64,000 bases of DNA from Datura wrightii. Its lineage: Eukaryota > Streptophyta > Magnoliopsida > Solanales > Solanaceae. Below, piece after piece: positions 1-11,557 of this stretch. How positions within the stretch are numbered: the first letter of the stretch is position 1; each line of letters begins with the position of its first letter. Below the pieces are notes generated by a model. The model was not told where the DNA came from. It worked only from the letters and a program-made list of their open reading frames with translations, and did no database searches. The stretch lies in NCBI GenBank assembly GCA_035772735.1, contig JASDFA010000002.1, positions 32,818,501 through 32,882,500 of the forward strand, read 5' to 3'. Made by a program: the position numbers and the translations under genes.

Positions 1-12
1 TCCATAGGTACA

Positions 13-2058
13 ATGGCACCGAAAGGAACACCAAAAAAGGGTCCGTCCAAGAAATAAGGGTTGGAGAAAAGTCAGCCCTCGACTCACAGACTGAGAGAAG
101 AGCCCACATCTTCAGAAGAGTCGAGTGGCTCTATGGAGGAATACAAGATCTCAAAGGAGCAGCTAGAGAGGAGATCGACCAGGGCTAAGACTAAACACTC
201 TACAAATTTTACAGCCTTGGTCCCATCTCCAGCTCCACTTGCAAGAGATCCACCCAGCCGAGAGGAAGGTAATGCTAGGACCACAGTCCCGATTTCCCCC
301 GAGGGCACCACAGCTACGGCAAATGCGGAGGGTGCTGATGAATCACGTGCCCAACAGGGGAGCACAGATGATGAGAGGACTGAGACCTCACACATGTCCA
401 TTGAGCAACCAAGAATGGTGAGGCGATGGTGTGTCCGAGGCATGAGGGCCATTTATAACACGGATATAACTCCTAATGACAATGGCCATCTGAAGAGGAG
501 TATTTATGAGGAGCCCAGACTGGTCACCACAGGGCTCAAGGACCTCCCCGAGCTTTAGACATTGTTCGAGAGATACCAGTTTGGGTTGTTGACTGAGCCA
601 TCCAGGAGCTACAGTCCTTTCCTAGCCAGAGAGTTCTACGCCATATATGCAACCACGATACAGCGTCTTGCCTTGGGAGGCCAAGATTGGAGGAAGACGT
701 CTGCATTGACCCAAGTGTTGGCTAGGGAGACACCAGTAGATATTTCTGAGAAGACCATCGCTCAGCTGCTATATGGTCCAGATTACCCGGCCTTGATGAA
801 CACAACAGAGTTTTATCACAAGCTAAGTGAGCTTATTAAAGTAAAAAATCAAGAAGCTAAGCAGTGAGGAAAGAATCAGACAATAAACTTGGTTGTCGCG
901 CATCATTTCCACGCGGGGTCCATTAGTGGAATGACTACATGGCATGGAAGCATAGATTAAAAAGGCCACACTAAACTTTCAAGAAAACTTTTGGTGGTCA
1001 TTGGTTCGACATAGGCTGGTACCTATCAGTAATGATAACGTGCTTTCACCAGACAGAGCCACATTGGTAGCAAGCATTATGGAGGGGTATGCTATCAAAT
1101 TCTTGAGATATATTGCTGAGGAGATCCAGGAGCAGGCTATAGTAGACAGCACCACCATTCCCTTCCCATGCCTCATTGATCAACTCTGTCAAGAGTCCCG
1201 GGTGCTAGAATTGTCATCAGTCGATCAGAGAGTGGTGGTCCATAAAATCACAGTATTCAGTTGATAAGAGATGAGACAAACCCAGTGTCGCGAGCAAGGA
1301 GCCAGTCCGCCATATCCAGTGGAGCTACTTTATTAGAAGAGGCATTGAGCGAAGGTATGTAGATTGAGGCTGCACAGTTTACTGAGTTTGAGGCAGAGCC
1401 ATCAGAGGCCAGAGAGACCGGTAGCCAGCCTGAGGCTACAGATGCAGTCGATACTCCATCACATGCCGAGGTCCCAAAGTCTTCATCCACAACAGCAGCA
1501 TCTCAACCACTTTTTATGACCTATCGTGCTTCACTAGAAGGCCTAGTCACAATTTCTCAAGAGTTCCTTACTGACATTGCTAGGAAGCTGGCTAAAGCCG
1601 AAAAGCAGCAGGCGCACACGACCCTTTAAGTCAAGGTACTAATGGAGTAGGTAAGGATATGGGAAATAAAAGAGTTGGAGGGGCTCTCCAGTTCAGTGCA
1701 TGGTAGATTGGATACCTTTGAGAGGCGGATGGATGAGCGCCTTGCCTAGTTACAGGCACCAGAGTTGGCGAGATGGTATGTAGAGGTAGCAGCACTCTGA
1801 GCTGAGGTGCGGGAGTTGTCCGCATGACAAGTTGCTACTATCACTCCACTTGTGCTTCCAGTGGTTGATGATGAGAGTGGGGAGGAGCTACCACCAGTAG
1901 TAAACCTTATCACTGAGGAGCCGGTCACACATGATAAAGGGAAGAGACCTCATGAGGAGGTGAGTGTTGATGAGGATAGTGCTCTGCTACGTCAGCAGAA
2001 GCGGGAGAGAAGAGAGATGGAGGCAGCACTGCAGTTGTCCATAGATGAGGCTCAGTAG
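13..2058 (+). pseudogene. ORF2, putative plant transposon protein type, decayed (E1)
   Basis: An ATG at 13-15 opens a frame that continues in the same register to 867, broken by TAA at 55-57 and TAG at 556-558. A frame change follows, and the frame at 1001-1264 carries the conserved core (VRHRLVPISNDN, then TTIPFPCLIDQLC). A third frame to about 2058 holds a hydrophilic, acidic tail with further TAG/TAA/TGA stops. The block around EFYAIYA matches EFYANY in E6, EFYANW in E7 and EFYSSY/EFYASY in E2/E5, which ties all five together. I know this family from plant repeats as the putative plant transposon protein domain; its biochemical role is unknown to me. No transmembrane segment is evident, so it does not look like an envelope. 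The bases just before the ATG (CATAG then GTACA) resemble the splice acceptor seen before ORF2 in E7. Confidence 0.75.
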
Positions 2059-3715
2059 AGGAACAAAGTTGATGCAGCAAGAGATCATGGAGAGGATACG
2101 AGCTCAGTGGGTTCTGAGAATGCACCGGTTTAGCCCGGTGGCATAGGAGAGGATACTGGAGGTGTATCTGCGCCCTCCACTGGCCAGGCCGCAGACACCT
2201 AGGTTTCACAGGTATGTTCCCTATTCCCATGTTTTATTTTTATATATGTGTCAAGGATGCCGCATGCTTTTATTGATGGTAGTGGGGAGGGATACCTTTA
2301 TTTTTGCTGAACATAACCCCAGGATTTTTCTTGCCGAATATCTTTTTCCTCGGGTGTTCCTTATCTAGTCGAACCAACACGTTTAGGTTTTTGTGTTATT
2401 GTGTCAGTCGAAAGAAAATTAGGTAACTTAAGGCAGTCAATAGAATGAATTTGTTTGAACTAATAATGTGATACCTCTCCTAAAATTTTGTGTGTGTTAA
2501 GTAGACAAGCATGACCTTTGTGAATCTTTGCATGACATTCATACCGTGAACGTGTTTTCCATTGTGTGACTGTACCTGAACTAGAAGTTAGTAGAAGTGA
2601 TGATGTTGGCCTATGCATTATGTGAGTAAGGTTTAATAGTTAGTTTTGTTGTGTGTGTTAATCTAGAACTTGCCAGGTCGGTCATACCGAGGTATAGGAT
2701 GGGAAATTAGGAAAGGATCATAGGCCGTTTTTAATGAATAGTCCACTTTAGCTTTAAAAGACCTACCAAATGGAAATAAATATCCCTTGATCCCAACTTT
2801 GATCTTAAATTGACCCTTCTTTTTGTTAAAACCAATTCACCTTCCTGCTTTGATTATAATGAACCTGTTTGGCCCAGGCCCTCCTTAGACACTGTACACC
2901 TAAACTTAGGCAAATCGCCTATGTTGAGGGTGGCTACCATAGGGTTGAATAAGAACAGTAGGGTGGAATGTAATTGAGTAATGAGAAAAAAAAAAGGGCG
3001 GGTGGGGTGTGCATAATGAAAAAAAAAAATTAGTGATAAAGAGAAAAAGAACAAAAAGAAAAATGAAAGTGAGAAGGAATAAAAGAAATTTCTTGAAAGT
3101 AGAAAAACCGCACCCGTATTTGCAAAAGAAGGAAAAAGAAGGAGAAAGAGAGAAAAAAGGGAAAGATGTGAAAAGAAGGTTAAGAATGGAGCCAAAGTGA
3201 GTGTAGTTCCAAGGAGAGTTAAGCTACTATTCCCATATGCACCATACCTAACCCCGAGCCTATGTTACAAGCAAAAAAAGTCCTATAGTGATCCTAGTTA
3301 ACCTGTCTGAAAATCAAGGTATTGAAAGTAAAGGCAATCTTATGGTATTGAATGTGCACAGTTAGAATTTCTTTGTGAGAGCGAGTGTGCTTTTACCCAG
3401 TCCCAAGAGAAATATATCATCATGAGCATATACATATGTGTGAGTGTGGGACTTCTTTGTGGTGAGGGCATTTGGTCAACAAAATCGTCTGCAAACTATC
3501 TGGGTCGTAGGACTATATGCATGGTTTCAAGTGACAGTATATTGCCATGTTTAGATTCCTTTGTGTCATGGTTGGAAATTTTACATACGCACTATGATTT
3601 GGATTTGTATGAAAGAGGAGGGGTTAGAAAATTTTATTTGATTAAGAGTTATGACTGCCCTAGGTTTTCTAGAGTTCTTTTGATTGAAGCATCGAGTTAG
3701 TTTTATTTTATTTAT
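2059..3715 (+). other. Long 3' noncoding region of E1
   Basis: No credible gene. It holds short blocks shared with E6 in the same order, for example around 2873-2940, where a small hairpin (TAGGC-AAATC-GCCTA, about 2911-2925) is followed by GTTGAGGGTGG. E6 has TAAGC-AAAAT-GCTTA followed by the same kind of purine run. A purine-rich AAAAGAGAAAGG-type stretch at 2985-3200 makes spurious open frames on both strands. The block TCTAGAACTTGCCAGG near 2660 recurs in E7 and E9. Confidence 0.6.
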
Positions 3716-3755
3716 TTTTGCCTAAGGACACGCAAAAGTTCTAAGTTGAGGATGT
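3716..3755 (+). promoter_or_regulatory. Terminal AGGA-loop hairpin plus polypurine tract (E1)
   Basis: The arms TTTTGC (from 3716) and GCAAAA (to 3737) enclose AGGA at 3725-3728. The inner part of the stem is imperfect. The purine tract AAGTTGAGGATGT (3743-3755) abuts the LTR start TGATGTG at 3756, as required of a plus-strand primer. Confidence 0.65.
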
Positions 3756-5284
3756 TGATGTGCCGTGGTTTTATGACACTTTCGATTCTCAAAATTAAGA
3801 AGATATGCAAATTCCAGATATGTTTATGTAGATATAATGTGTTTTTGTTAAGTGTTGCAAGAAAATAGGTTTGAAATATGAAATGGGCAAAGTAAGGCAA
3901 AAATGGAACAAAGTGCGAACTGCTAGCCAGGTAACAAGTCATCGTCTCAATGGACAACTCGTTCCTGGAGTCAAGGGAAAGATCAAGTTTGAAGTGCATG
4001 GAACCAGTGTATGTAATAGATTGAAGGCACGACTCATTACATCTAGTAACGAGTCATTATGACGGTCATGAAGACTGGGAAGAAAAAGTTCTGAAAAATT
4101 GATGAAGGATGCAATGAAGGAAATCACGAGTCATAGGGAGACTTGACGACTCGTCAAAAGATCAATAAGCAGACCAGTCAAGTGCACTGGAATTTTTGTG
4201 ATCCATGGTTACGAGGGACCTAATGACTCATGCCCTGACCTAACGAGTCATTAGGTTACCTGTCATCCTGAAGGAACAGTTTGCCAAGGACGACTTGATT
4301 ATGCTTCATTACTTGGCCCATTGCCAATGCCGACCTGGATTCCTTTTTTAAGTTAGGAAAGGTTTTGCTTGAAACTATAAATACTTTATTTAGGTTTATT
4401 TTTATTGTACAGTTTATTCTATGACTTTGAACATTATTTTTGGGTGTTGTTTACTACTATCAAGGTTCAAGAAACGAAGTTTAAAATTTTGTTATTTAAT
4501 TTGGAGGATTAAAACAACATTGGATTATTGTTCTTTGATTTTGCTGATTCATTCAATACAAGTGGTTTCTTCTACGAATCTTTGTAAGTTGCGATTATGA
4601 TTTCTTCTCTATTTTGTAATTGTGATTCTTCAAGTATGAGTAGCTAAACCCTTAACTAGGGTTGTGGGAACTATGATGAATTAACACACATAGGTAAAAA
4701 GACTTAGTGAATCTTGAGCGGGGTTTATGCATGTATTATTTTTTCATTCGTTTTAATTGTTTCTTAATGGATGCAAAACGTTGGAATTTGCCTTATTCTT
4801 ACTCACCGGATCTAGGGGGTGATGAAAGGAAAACAAGATTAACAACAGAGATTTGAGGCTATCAACCCTCATCTAATAGCTTGACCTTGTTGGGGAATAG
4901 CTAATCCGATATTAAGGGTAAGGGTTAATTAAGTACACACCCGCATACGGATCAAGTTGCGTGGTGATAATCATCTAGATTTGGGACCAACCATTTAGGT
5001 GAATTTAACTTACCGATATTACATGTTAAACATCAAAATAGATCACTAGTATAAAAAGCGTTGTGGTTGTGAAGTCATGGGGAACACAATCTTAGCCAAC
5101 CCACTTATTGAATACAATCAAAATTAAATCAAGAGTCTACTCATTAGTTATACTACTTTTCATAATTTTGTGTTTCAAACCTTTCATCCTAGGAAATAAG
5201 CAAGCCGATAGTATTAGCTAAACACATTAACTAAAGTTCGCGTCATATTCCTCGTGGGATTCGACCCCAACCCTGGTTGGGTTC
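3756..5284 (+). repeat. 3' LTR of E1, 3' end cut off
   Basis: It starts TGATGTGCC directly after the purine tract and ends at the E2 boundary. A hairpin sits at the very start (GTGCCGT 3760-3766 with ATGACAC 3773-3779). A run of ACGACTCGT/ACGAGTCAT palindromic motifs (about 3930-4260) lies upstream of a TATA box at 4376-4384. The U5-like motif GTGGGATTCGACCCC is near 5257, a position shared by the other LTRs here. Confidence 0.85.
4376..4384 (+). promoter_or_regulatory. TATA box of the E1 LTR promoter
   Basis: TATAAATAC, about 110 bp downstream of the palindromic motif cluster. Every comparable LTR here has a TATA-like box at this relative place except the decayed left LTR of E5. Confidence 0.6.
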
Positions 5285-7044
5285 TGATAACATCCAAAAT
5301 ATATTCTTGAATCAAAGAATATACATGGTCGTTGTATAAAGACAAAGTAACCCGACGAGTGTCGGGGTTGAATTCCACGAGGACTAGAGAGTGATGAATT
5401 CAAGTGTCGATTGAGAAATTGATTTTAGTTTGCACCATAATTTAACATAAAACACGAAAATTGGGGGAATAAACTTTGTAAATAATTACTCAAATTTCTT
5501 TATGGAATTCAAACTAGAAGAATCATCTAAGTTGTAGACAATATTTGTAAAATACTAGAGGTGCGGTGTAGATGAAATATTAATTAGATTCGGATGGACC
5601 AGGTTAACTTCATAAGTTCAATAAATGTAAATAATCTCGGGAAATAGATAGCCTCAGCTTCCCAGCCTATTGCCTACCCTTAACTAGAATCTTACCAAAC
5701 AAGACTGACTTCTTACCAACCCGCAAAGGGTTGTGAGGCTGGACCAGGTAAGAAGAATGAATCTATATCTGTGCACGGAAGTTGCTGGCTGGAGGCCGCT
5801 CAACTGTTCGAGCACAATGCAGTGGTGTTGGTTCCGATTCAACAAAGGTAGAATGCTCTCAAACTCTAGCTGCAATTTAACACACCCGAATTGATTTGGA
5901 TCAGAAACCTCACTATTCCTAGCTATTAGTTGCTAACTAGGAAGAAGGAAGTAATTTCATCCATTACTAGCTTAATTTTACAACCTCACATCCATACCCA
6001 CTACTAGATTCCCTTTCAATACTTAATTATTCTCTCCCGAGCAATAATTAAGTAAGTATAGATAGACCCACATCATCATCAATGGATCTTCATTAATAGA
6101 TTGAAAGGAATCTAATAGATTTACACTTAATTGAAATATAAGAAGTTAACTCTAGCATTGCCCAATCCAATTAAGTATTCATCATCACACACCGCTAGTT
6201 AATGATTTTAGCTACTCATAGTTAAGAAATTCAAAAACACAATCATAAAAAGCATCATTGAATTTAATAAGAAGAGTAGATAAATCAAAGGCATAATTAT
6301 CCTTCAACTACAACTGAAACTAAATAATACCAAAGAAGAAAGGAGAACAAAGTATATTTTAAACTTTCAATCAAAATCTACTTTTCTCAGCTAAATGGTC
6401 CTCAGCTAAAAAGGAAAGATGATGTGATGTGTACCTGGCTTATTTCTCAATCTCTCTATCTCTTCCCTCTTTCTTCTCCTCTTTCTGCAATGTACCTCTT
6501 TTTCTATTTATACCCTGAAAAGTAGGGTACTTTTCCTTTCTTTTTTACCAATGGACAATTTTACCCTTAATAGCATCGCTCTGGAACCGGCGAAGGCACC
6601 GGCGCTTCGCTGATGAAATCCGTGAACCATCGGCTGCTTGCTCTTCTTACTTCAGTCATTATCAATGAACTTCGGCGGTTCACCCGGCATTTCGCCGATG
6701 CCAATCCGTGAACCACCGGACCTTAAATGTTAATTCTAGATTTTCTTGAGCGTCCTTCGGTGATCAAACCGGCATTCCACCACAGGTGATTCGTGAATCA
6801 TCGGTGACATTCCTCTGCGGCAGTGACCATCATCTCTTTAGCTGGCATTGTGCCGGTTAACACATTCGTCTTGCCACTTCTACCCAATTCCTCCATTTTA
6901 TCCTCATTTTAGTTCTTTTCTTCAAACTTAGGCACCTGCACACAATAAATGTAAAAAGGGAATAAAATCCAACTAATCAACTTGAGAACTAAGCAAAAAC
7001 TCAAACTTTAGAGTCTAATGAGTTGGTAAATCACCAACTCATCA
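5285..7044 (-). repeat. 3' LTR of E2
   Basis: About 1.76 kb. On the minus strand it begins TGATGAGTTGG at 7044 and ends at 5285 with CA. The first 29 nt fold into a 12-bp hairpin (7033-7044 with 7016-7027, loop 7028-7032). GC-rich palindromic motifs such as GGCATTTCGCCGATGCC lie at 6580-6860, upstream (minus-strand sense) of TATAAATAG at 6504-6512, in otherwise AT-rich sequence. Confidence 0.85.
6504..6512 (-). promoter_or_regulatory. TATA box of the E2 LTR promoter
   Basis: TATAAATAG on the minus strand, just downstream of the GC-rich motif cluster at 6580-6860. Confidence 0.6.
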
Positions 7045-7078
7045 AATCACCAAACTTGAATCATTGCTTGTCCTCAAG
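7045..7078 (-). promoter_or_regulatory. Terminal AGGA-loop hairpin plus polypurine tract (E2)
   Basis: Minus-strand reading: CTTG-AGGA-CAAG (7078-7067), then TTCAAGTTTGGTGATT ending at the LTR start. The stem is only 4 bp here, but loop and place match the longer hairpins of E3, E7 and E8. Confidence 0.6.
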
Positions 7079-9039
7079 TAATGCAATACTTCAACTATTA
7101 AACATCATCGACCAGCTGGACTAGGACAATCCAAAAATGCTCATAATGCTCACCTAAAAGAGAAGGAAATACCCCAAAAGACCAAAAACACTGAAGGTGT
7201 TTCAAGAAGGCAACAACTTTATATCAAGTAAAACTTTTTGAAAGGAATCATTAACCACACAAGGGAAATTCTCAACCAAACAACACATGTAGCTTCTGAA
7301 GTTGTAATCACTGAAAATTCAAAGCTTGCCTTAGAGTTTGCACTCCTTGTCCTATGCCCATATGAATTCTAAATGCTCTTGTAGCCCTAAAAGGAATGAT
7401 GCCACTCACCATATATAAGGATCCCTATTCTCTTGACTTTTTGACGATTTGAGTGCATATTAGGGCAATTGGAAGAGACACTCACACTCACTCTCCCAAA
7501 GGATATCTTCATGCATACACTTGACCCATAGACTTGCCCTGCATGTAATTGGTATAGCGAGTTCATGTGCTTGCAGTTGGGTTACTACCATCCCCTTAAC
7601 CATTAGTATCACACTCTGTGAAGTGTCTCTCTGGTATTGGGCTATTAATATAGAGTAGTTGCACCTATAATCATTTAGGACTTGCGGGCTGTGATGTAGG
7701 CTTAAGGTCAGGGTAGGATAAACATTTTGATATAGTGACGACATCCTCCCTAATGCTTTTCATGCCACGTCTTACAACACTTTTGCTCACTCAACCTCCT
7801 TTTTCTTGCTTCTTTTGTTGATGCCTTTCATTTTTATTTTTTTTATAGTTCCCCTTATAGCCCATCTTTGGCTTCTATTACTAGCCTTATTACCTCAATA
7901 GGGAACACCACTTCACACAAATAGTCTTTTTCTTTTTGAATTCATCTTTATGCATTTTGACTAAAGGTGATGTTCCATTTTCACTATGATTCTTGTCTTC
8001 CCCTTTTGTTTTGCATACCCCCAAACTTAGGCTCATGCCTTATTTTTCACATTTGCTTTTCTCATCCTTTTTCTTAGGCCTTGAGCCTTGCTTCAGCATT
8101 TATTTTGCAATCAGCATTTAGGGAGAATGGGGCCAAAAGAGGTATTAAAAATAGTCTTGAGGCTTGTAATGTGGTTGCCAAGGAGAAGTTTTAAGGCTCA
8201 AAATTAGCTCACAAAGATTAATGATAGGGCATATGGTTGAAGTGGCTAGAAAATTGAAGGCCTAAACTCATTTCCTTGGTGCAACTACATCTAGGATTTC
8301 GCCTTGAATCACATTTAGGGCAAGTTCTAGAAAAGATGTAATGCACAAGATTAACAAAAATATCCTTTTCGCACAAAGAATCACCCTTAAAGGGTCTACG
8401 AGAGTGATTTTCCAAAACAAAACATCACATTAGGACATCACGCATGCAAACATCATAAGTCAAGCAGGGAATTTTACAACGTACGACCAAGATTACTATG
8501 CTACGGTGCCAATGCTTGCTCATTCTCTTCATTTTCATGTCCTTGTTTTCACAGTTTTTTTCAATCACGAGATAAAAAGAAAAGTTTTAGTTGATGCCTC
8601 TTAAAACAACTTCACAACAAACTCAAAGTAACATGGCATTTGCCTTAAGTATGTCTCCATTCAATCCATCATCGGGAAAAGCCAACCTGGTTTGACAACA
8701 AAATTAGCTAAAATAAAAGAATGCTACTTGGGAAAGAACCGTGGTATAAAGAAAACCCTAAGAGTTTTAATTTCTACGCTAATCTATTTACAATGGAGAA
8801 AAAGAAATTTGGGGTCATCTCATTCGAAAATTTTAAACTACAATACAATGTTTAAACCCAGAGACCCCAATGAGTCACTAATTTCCACTCACAACAACAC
8901 AAAGCAATCATTCATTCAAAACAAAACACGCTCACCAAGGGCAATAATCAATCAAAATAGCCTGACAAAGGCTGGACTTACTCAAGCTTAAGAAACAAAA
9001 CAACTTAAAACACAAATACCCCCATCAGCAGCGCTCATC
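7079..9039 (-). other. Long 3' noncoding region of E2
   Basis: No gene supported. Blocks shared in order with E5, E6, E7 and E9 include the CCCATAGACTTGCCC block (about 7520), the GGGAGAGTGAG block near 7490 and a second purine tract (CCCCCAAACTTAGGC, 8020-8034) preceded on the minus strand by a small AGGC/GCCT hairpin. The parallel region of E5 is 18783-20674. Confidence 0.6.
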
Positions 9040-9078
9040 CCTCCCCCCACTTAAGATCATACATTGTATCTAATGTAT
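9040..9078 (-). promoter_or_regulatory. Internal hairpin plus polypurine tract after ORF2 (E2)
   Basis: Minus strand: arms ATACATT and AATGTAT (9078-9059) close a loop that was probably GGGA and now reads GATA with a broken closing pair. It is followed by CTTAAGTGGGGGGAGG (9055-9040). Place and form match E5, E7 and E9. Confidence 0.65.
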
Positions 9079-9127
9079 TATGCAAAACGAATTAACGGGA
9101 GAAGAGACAAGAAACTCCCTGCACGGG

Positions 9128-10430
9128 TCACTCGTCGTCATCATCAACCTCATCACCACCATCACCTCCGCTGGGATCACCAAGTTTAGCAAAGTAATCA
9201 CCCAACCCCTTAAATAAGTCATCAATCGGTCCTCAAGCTGAGGATGGAGCAGCCATAGCAGCATCTAAAGCACTCATGTCGGGCAGTTCAACCGAAGTCC
9301 GACTTTTCCATTCTTGTACCTCAGTTCGGAGGGACATGACAACCCCTTCTACATCATCCACCTGCTTGCATAAAGTGGCAACATTCTCATAGAGCGACTT
9401 GAGCTCCTTCTTGATAGTTTTGGAAATTAAGGATGGGAGACTATTGGCCAAGCATTGAAGCTGGCTCTCATGCGAGTTGGTCATCTACACAAGCCGATGG
9501 AGACCACTGGATTGAGAATATTGAGGAGGTGGAGACTCTCTGGGCTGGGCATGTCACTCGATACTTGGCCCGACAATTCAGGCTGGGGCACATTGACTTC
9601 TAGGACGGTTGGAGATTGGGCTGACTAGTGGGAGAAGGCTTCCTCTTGTACACCGAAGGCTTGCAAGCGCTTATGTTTCACTTTTGGTGCCTCTGCATCT
9701 CTCTTCCTATCAATAGTGATTACTCCTAAAGCAGAGGAAGGAGTCTCTTCTGGAAACAGAGGCACTCTAGCTATCGCACACAACTCCGAGATTAACACAA
9801 CAATGGCATGGAAATGCTGGACTGCCGTGCCTTCTTCTTCAATTGTTCTGCAATAATTTTTCCAAAGTTGATGGGACCCTAGACATAATACAAGCGATCA
9901 AGATAGCTGCTTTCATGGTCACCCGCTGCTTATTCTTCGATGGGATGATGCGAGAGCAAATGAAATCCAACTATAGCTTGGGATCAAATTATAAATCGTG
10001 GAGAGATATTTATCCACCCATGGAGGCCCATAAGGGAGTATCCGCAGCAATAATGCCAGCCACCCACCTATATTGATCTTTCATATCGGCCCCCCTTGTT
10101 ATGTATTCCATGGCAGAATCTATATCATCTTCCCAAAATAGGAAATTGATGGTAGCTGGGGTGATATCCACTTCTACCCCACGAATCATCACTGAAGGAA
10201 GGTAGGGAAATTCATCCACCTTGTGTCGATGTTGCATGCTATTTTGACGGGCCTGGTAGGAGGAATAAAACTCTATGACAAGGCTGGTGTAGTATGGCAG
10301 CAAAGGGTTGGAAAATGCATGTCATTGCCGGTGGATGAACCGCTCTGTTATATTCGGGAAGTCCCCCTTCAACCCAACCAAGTAAAATCTCTTTTCTACC
10401 ATAGTGCTCCTTCACCTTATGAACACATAT
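9128..10430 (-). pseudogene. ORF2, putative plant transposon protein type, N-terminus deleted (E2)
   Basis: The frame from about 10430 leftward contains VGLKGDFPNIT and then EFYSSYQAR, both almost identical to E5 ORF2. Next come VEVDITPATINFLFWEDD and a WVAGIIAADTPLW block. After TGA and other stops near 10010 the frames break up. The C-terminal part is intact again at 9484-9233 (a helical region ending in SALDAAMAAPSSA) and closes with an acidic DEVDDDDE tail at TGA 9128-9130. The start codon, leader intron and about 60 codons present in E5 are missing because the ORF abuts the GC-rich promoter-like stretch near 10431. The family role is unknown. Confidence 0.75.
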
Positions 10431-10554
10431 CGGGACCGGCGGCTCGTCGGTCTCTCGCCGATACTCCCTTCATGGTTTGCATCTCGCTTTGCTTCCCATT
10501 TCTCAAGTCCTACACAAATAAAAAAAACAAACACATCAAATAATCTAATATAAA
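10431..10554 (-). promoter_or_regulatory. Remnant of the ORF2 promoter-like GC-rich motif array (E2)
   Basis: Short GC-rich palindromic motifs such as ACCGGCGGCTCG and CTCGCCGATA stand in AT-rich sequence and match the motif type of this family's LTR (6580-6860). Most of the leader has been deleted. Confidence 0.45.
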
Positions 10555-10602
10555 CTTGGGTTGCCTCCCAAGAAGCGCCTTATTTATCGTTGTGGCATGA
10601 CG
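10555..10602 (-). ncRNA. Two-hairpin RNA motif after the protease stop (E2)
   Basis: On the minus strand a decayed hairpin 1 (CGTCA-TGCCA-CAACG, 10602-10588) is followed by the perfect hairpin 2, CTTGGG-AGGCAA-CCCAAG (10572-10555). It starts 15 nt after the protease stop at 10617-10619. Hairpin 1 mismatches are those expected from CpG decay. Confidence 0.7.
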
Positions 10603-10616
10603 TAGTCCTTTTTCCT

Positions 10617-11557
10617 TCAGTTCCTCATTTTCGACGATTCATCATCTGCTTCTGTCTCTCTTAGCTTCACTCCCTTATCCTCATCATCATTTTTCAATAC
10701 TCCAATTACCTTGAATTCAGGTGGAGTCTGGCTGACGGGCATACCTTGAAGGTGACTTCCTCACCTCCAACCCGAAATTTTAACTCTCCAAGTTCCACAT
10801 CTACCACTTCTCTCCCGGTAGCCAACAAAGGTCTTCCCAAAATAATGCGAACTTCCACATCCATGTCATAATCCAGAAATAACAAAATTTTACTGGGAAA
10901 ATGAACTTGTCAACTCATACCAACATATCTTCTAGCACCCCCACAGGCCTTTTGATTGACCCATCTACCATTAGTAGCTGCATCGATGTTGGTTTCATAC
11001 TTCCGAGGCCTAATTTCTCGAAAATGAGCAGAGGCATTAGATTTATACTTGCACCGAGATCACATAGAGCTTTCTTAAACACAAAAACCCCAATCGTGCA
11101 TGAAATTGTAAAAGCCCCGGGTCTTCTCTTTTTGAGGCAAGGTTGCTCATCATTACCGCACTACAATGGTGCGTTTTCTCTCCATTTCCCGCATCAACCA
11201 CCTTCTTCTTTTTTAGCAAGTCTTTCATAAACTTGGTATAACCAGGCATTTGGATCAAAGCATCCACTAATGGTATGTTTGTGGACAACTTGCTAAACAT
11301 GTCAACAAACTTCTTAAATTGATCTTCCTTCTTTTTCTTGGTAAGCCTTTGTGGATATGGTGGTGGGAGTCTTACTTCATCCCTATCATCAACCGGGGCC
11401 TTCATGCCCACTTCATCATCATCCACTTGAATGTGGGTCTCATCATCCTTTTCCTCTGTTTCTTCTTCATCCTTTTCTTCATTCTCCAGAATCATTGGCA
11501 TTTTATCAACCTTTTCTTCATCAACTACTTTCGGGTTCTCCTCTTCACTAGGCTTTC
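10617..11557 (-). pseudogene. Retroviral-type aspartic protease region of gag-pro (E2)
   Basis: Minus-strand frames encode a proline/lysine-rich linker (LPPPYPQRLTKKKK, near 11365), a conserved NIPLVDALIQMPGYTKFMKD block, and, after a frameshift near 11110, the catalytic block ALCDLGASINLMPL (about 11080-11040) followed by EKLGLG. The DLG replaces the usual D[ST]G, as in the other Athila-like copies here. The frame then reads KRPVGVLEDM with a stop and ends in an acidic tail at TGA 10617-10619. The protein would cut the Gag polyprotein in the particle. It is broken by at least one frameshift and one stop. Confidence 0.8.

Larger units (their letters stand above)
1..5284 (+). mobile_element. 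E1: 3' part of an Athila-like LTR retrotransposon without pol
   Basis: The stretch reads ORF2, long noncoding region, polypurine tract, LTR on the plus strand. Its 5' half lies left of the window. The LTR starts at 3756 and resembles the LTR of E6, so E1 and E6 belong to one family. The final part of the LTR (about 55 bp by comparison with E6) is missing because E2 begins at 5285. No reverse transcriptase or integrase is visible in the part present. Confidence 0.85.

Noticed and set aside
61..63. TTG at 61 as the start of E1 ORF2
   Set aside because: The same frame has an ATG at 13 with family-like leader context; the TAA at 55 is decay, not a sign of a downstream start.
2854..3195. Open frames on both strands in a purine-rich stretch
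   Set aside because: Low-complexity AAG/GAG sequence inside the noncoding region of E1. No domain, and neither frame is kept in E6.
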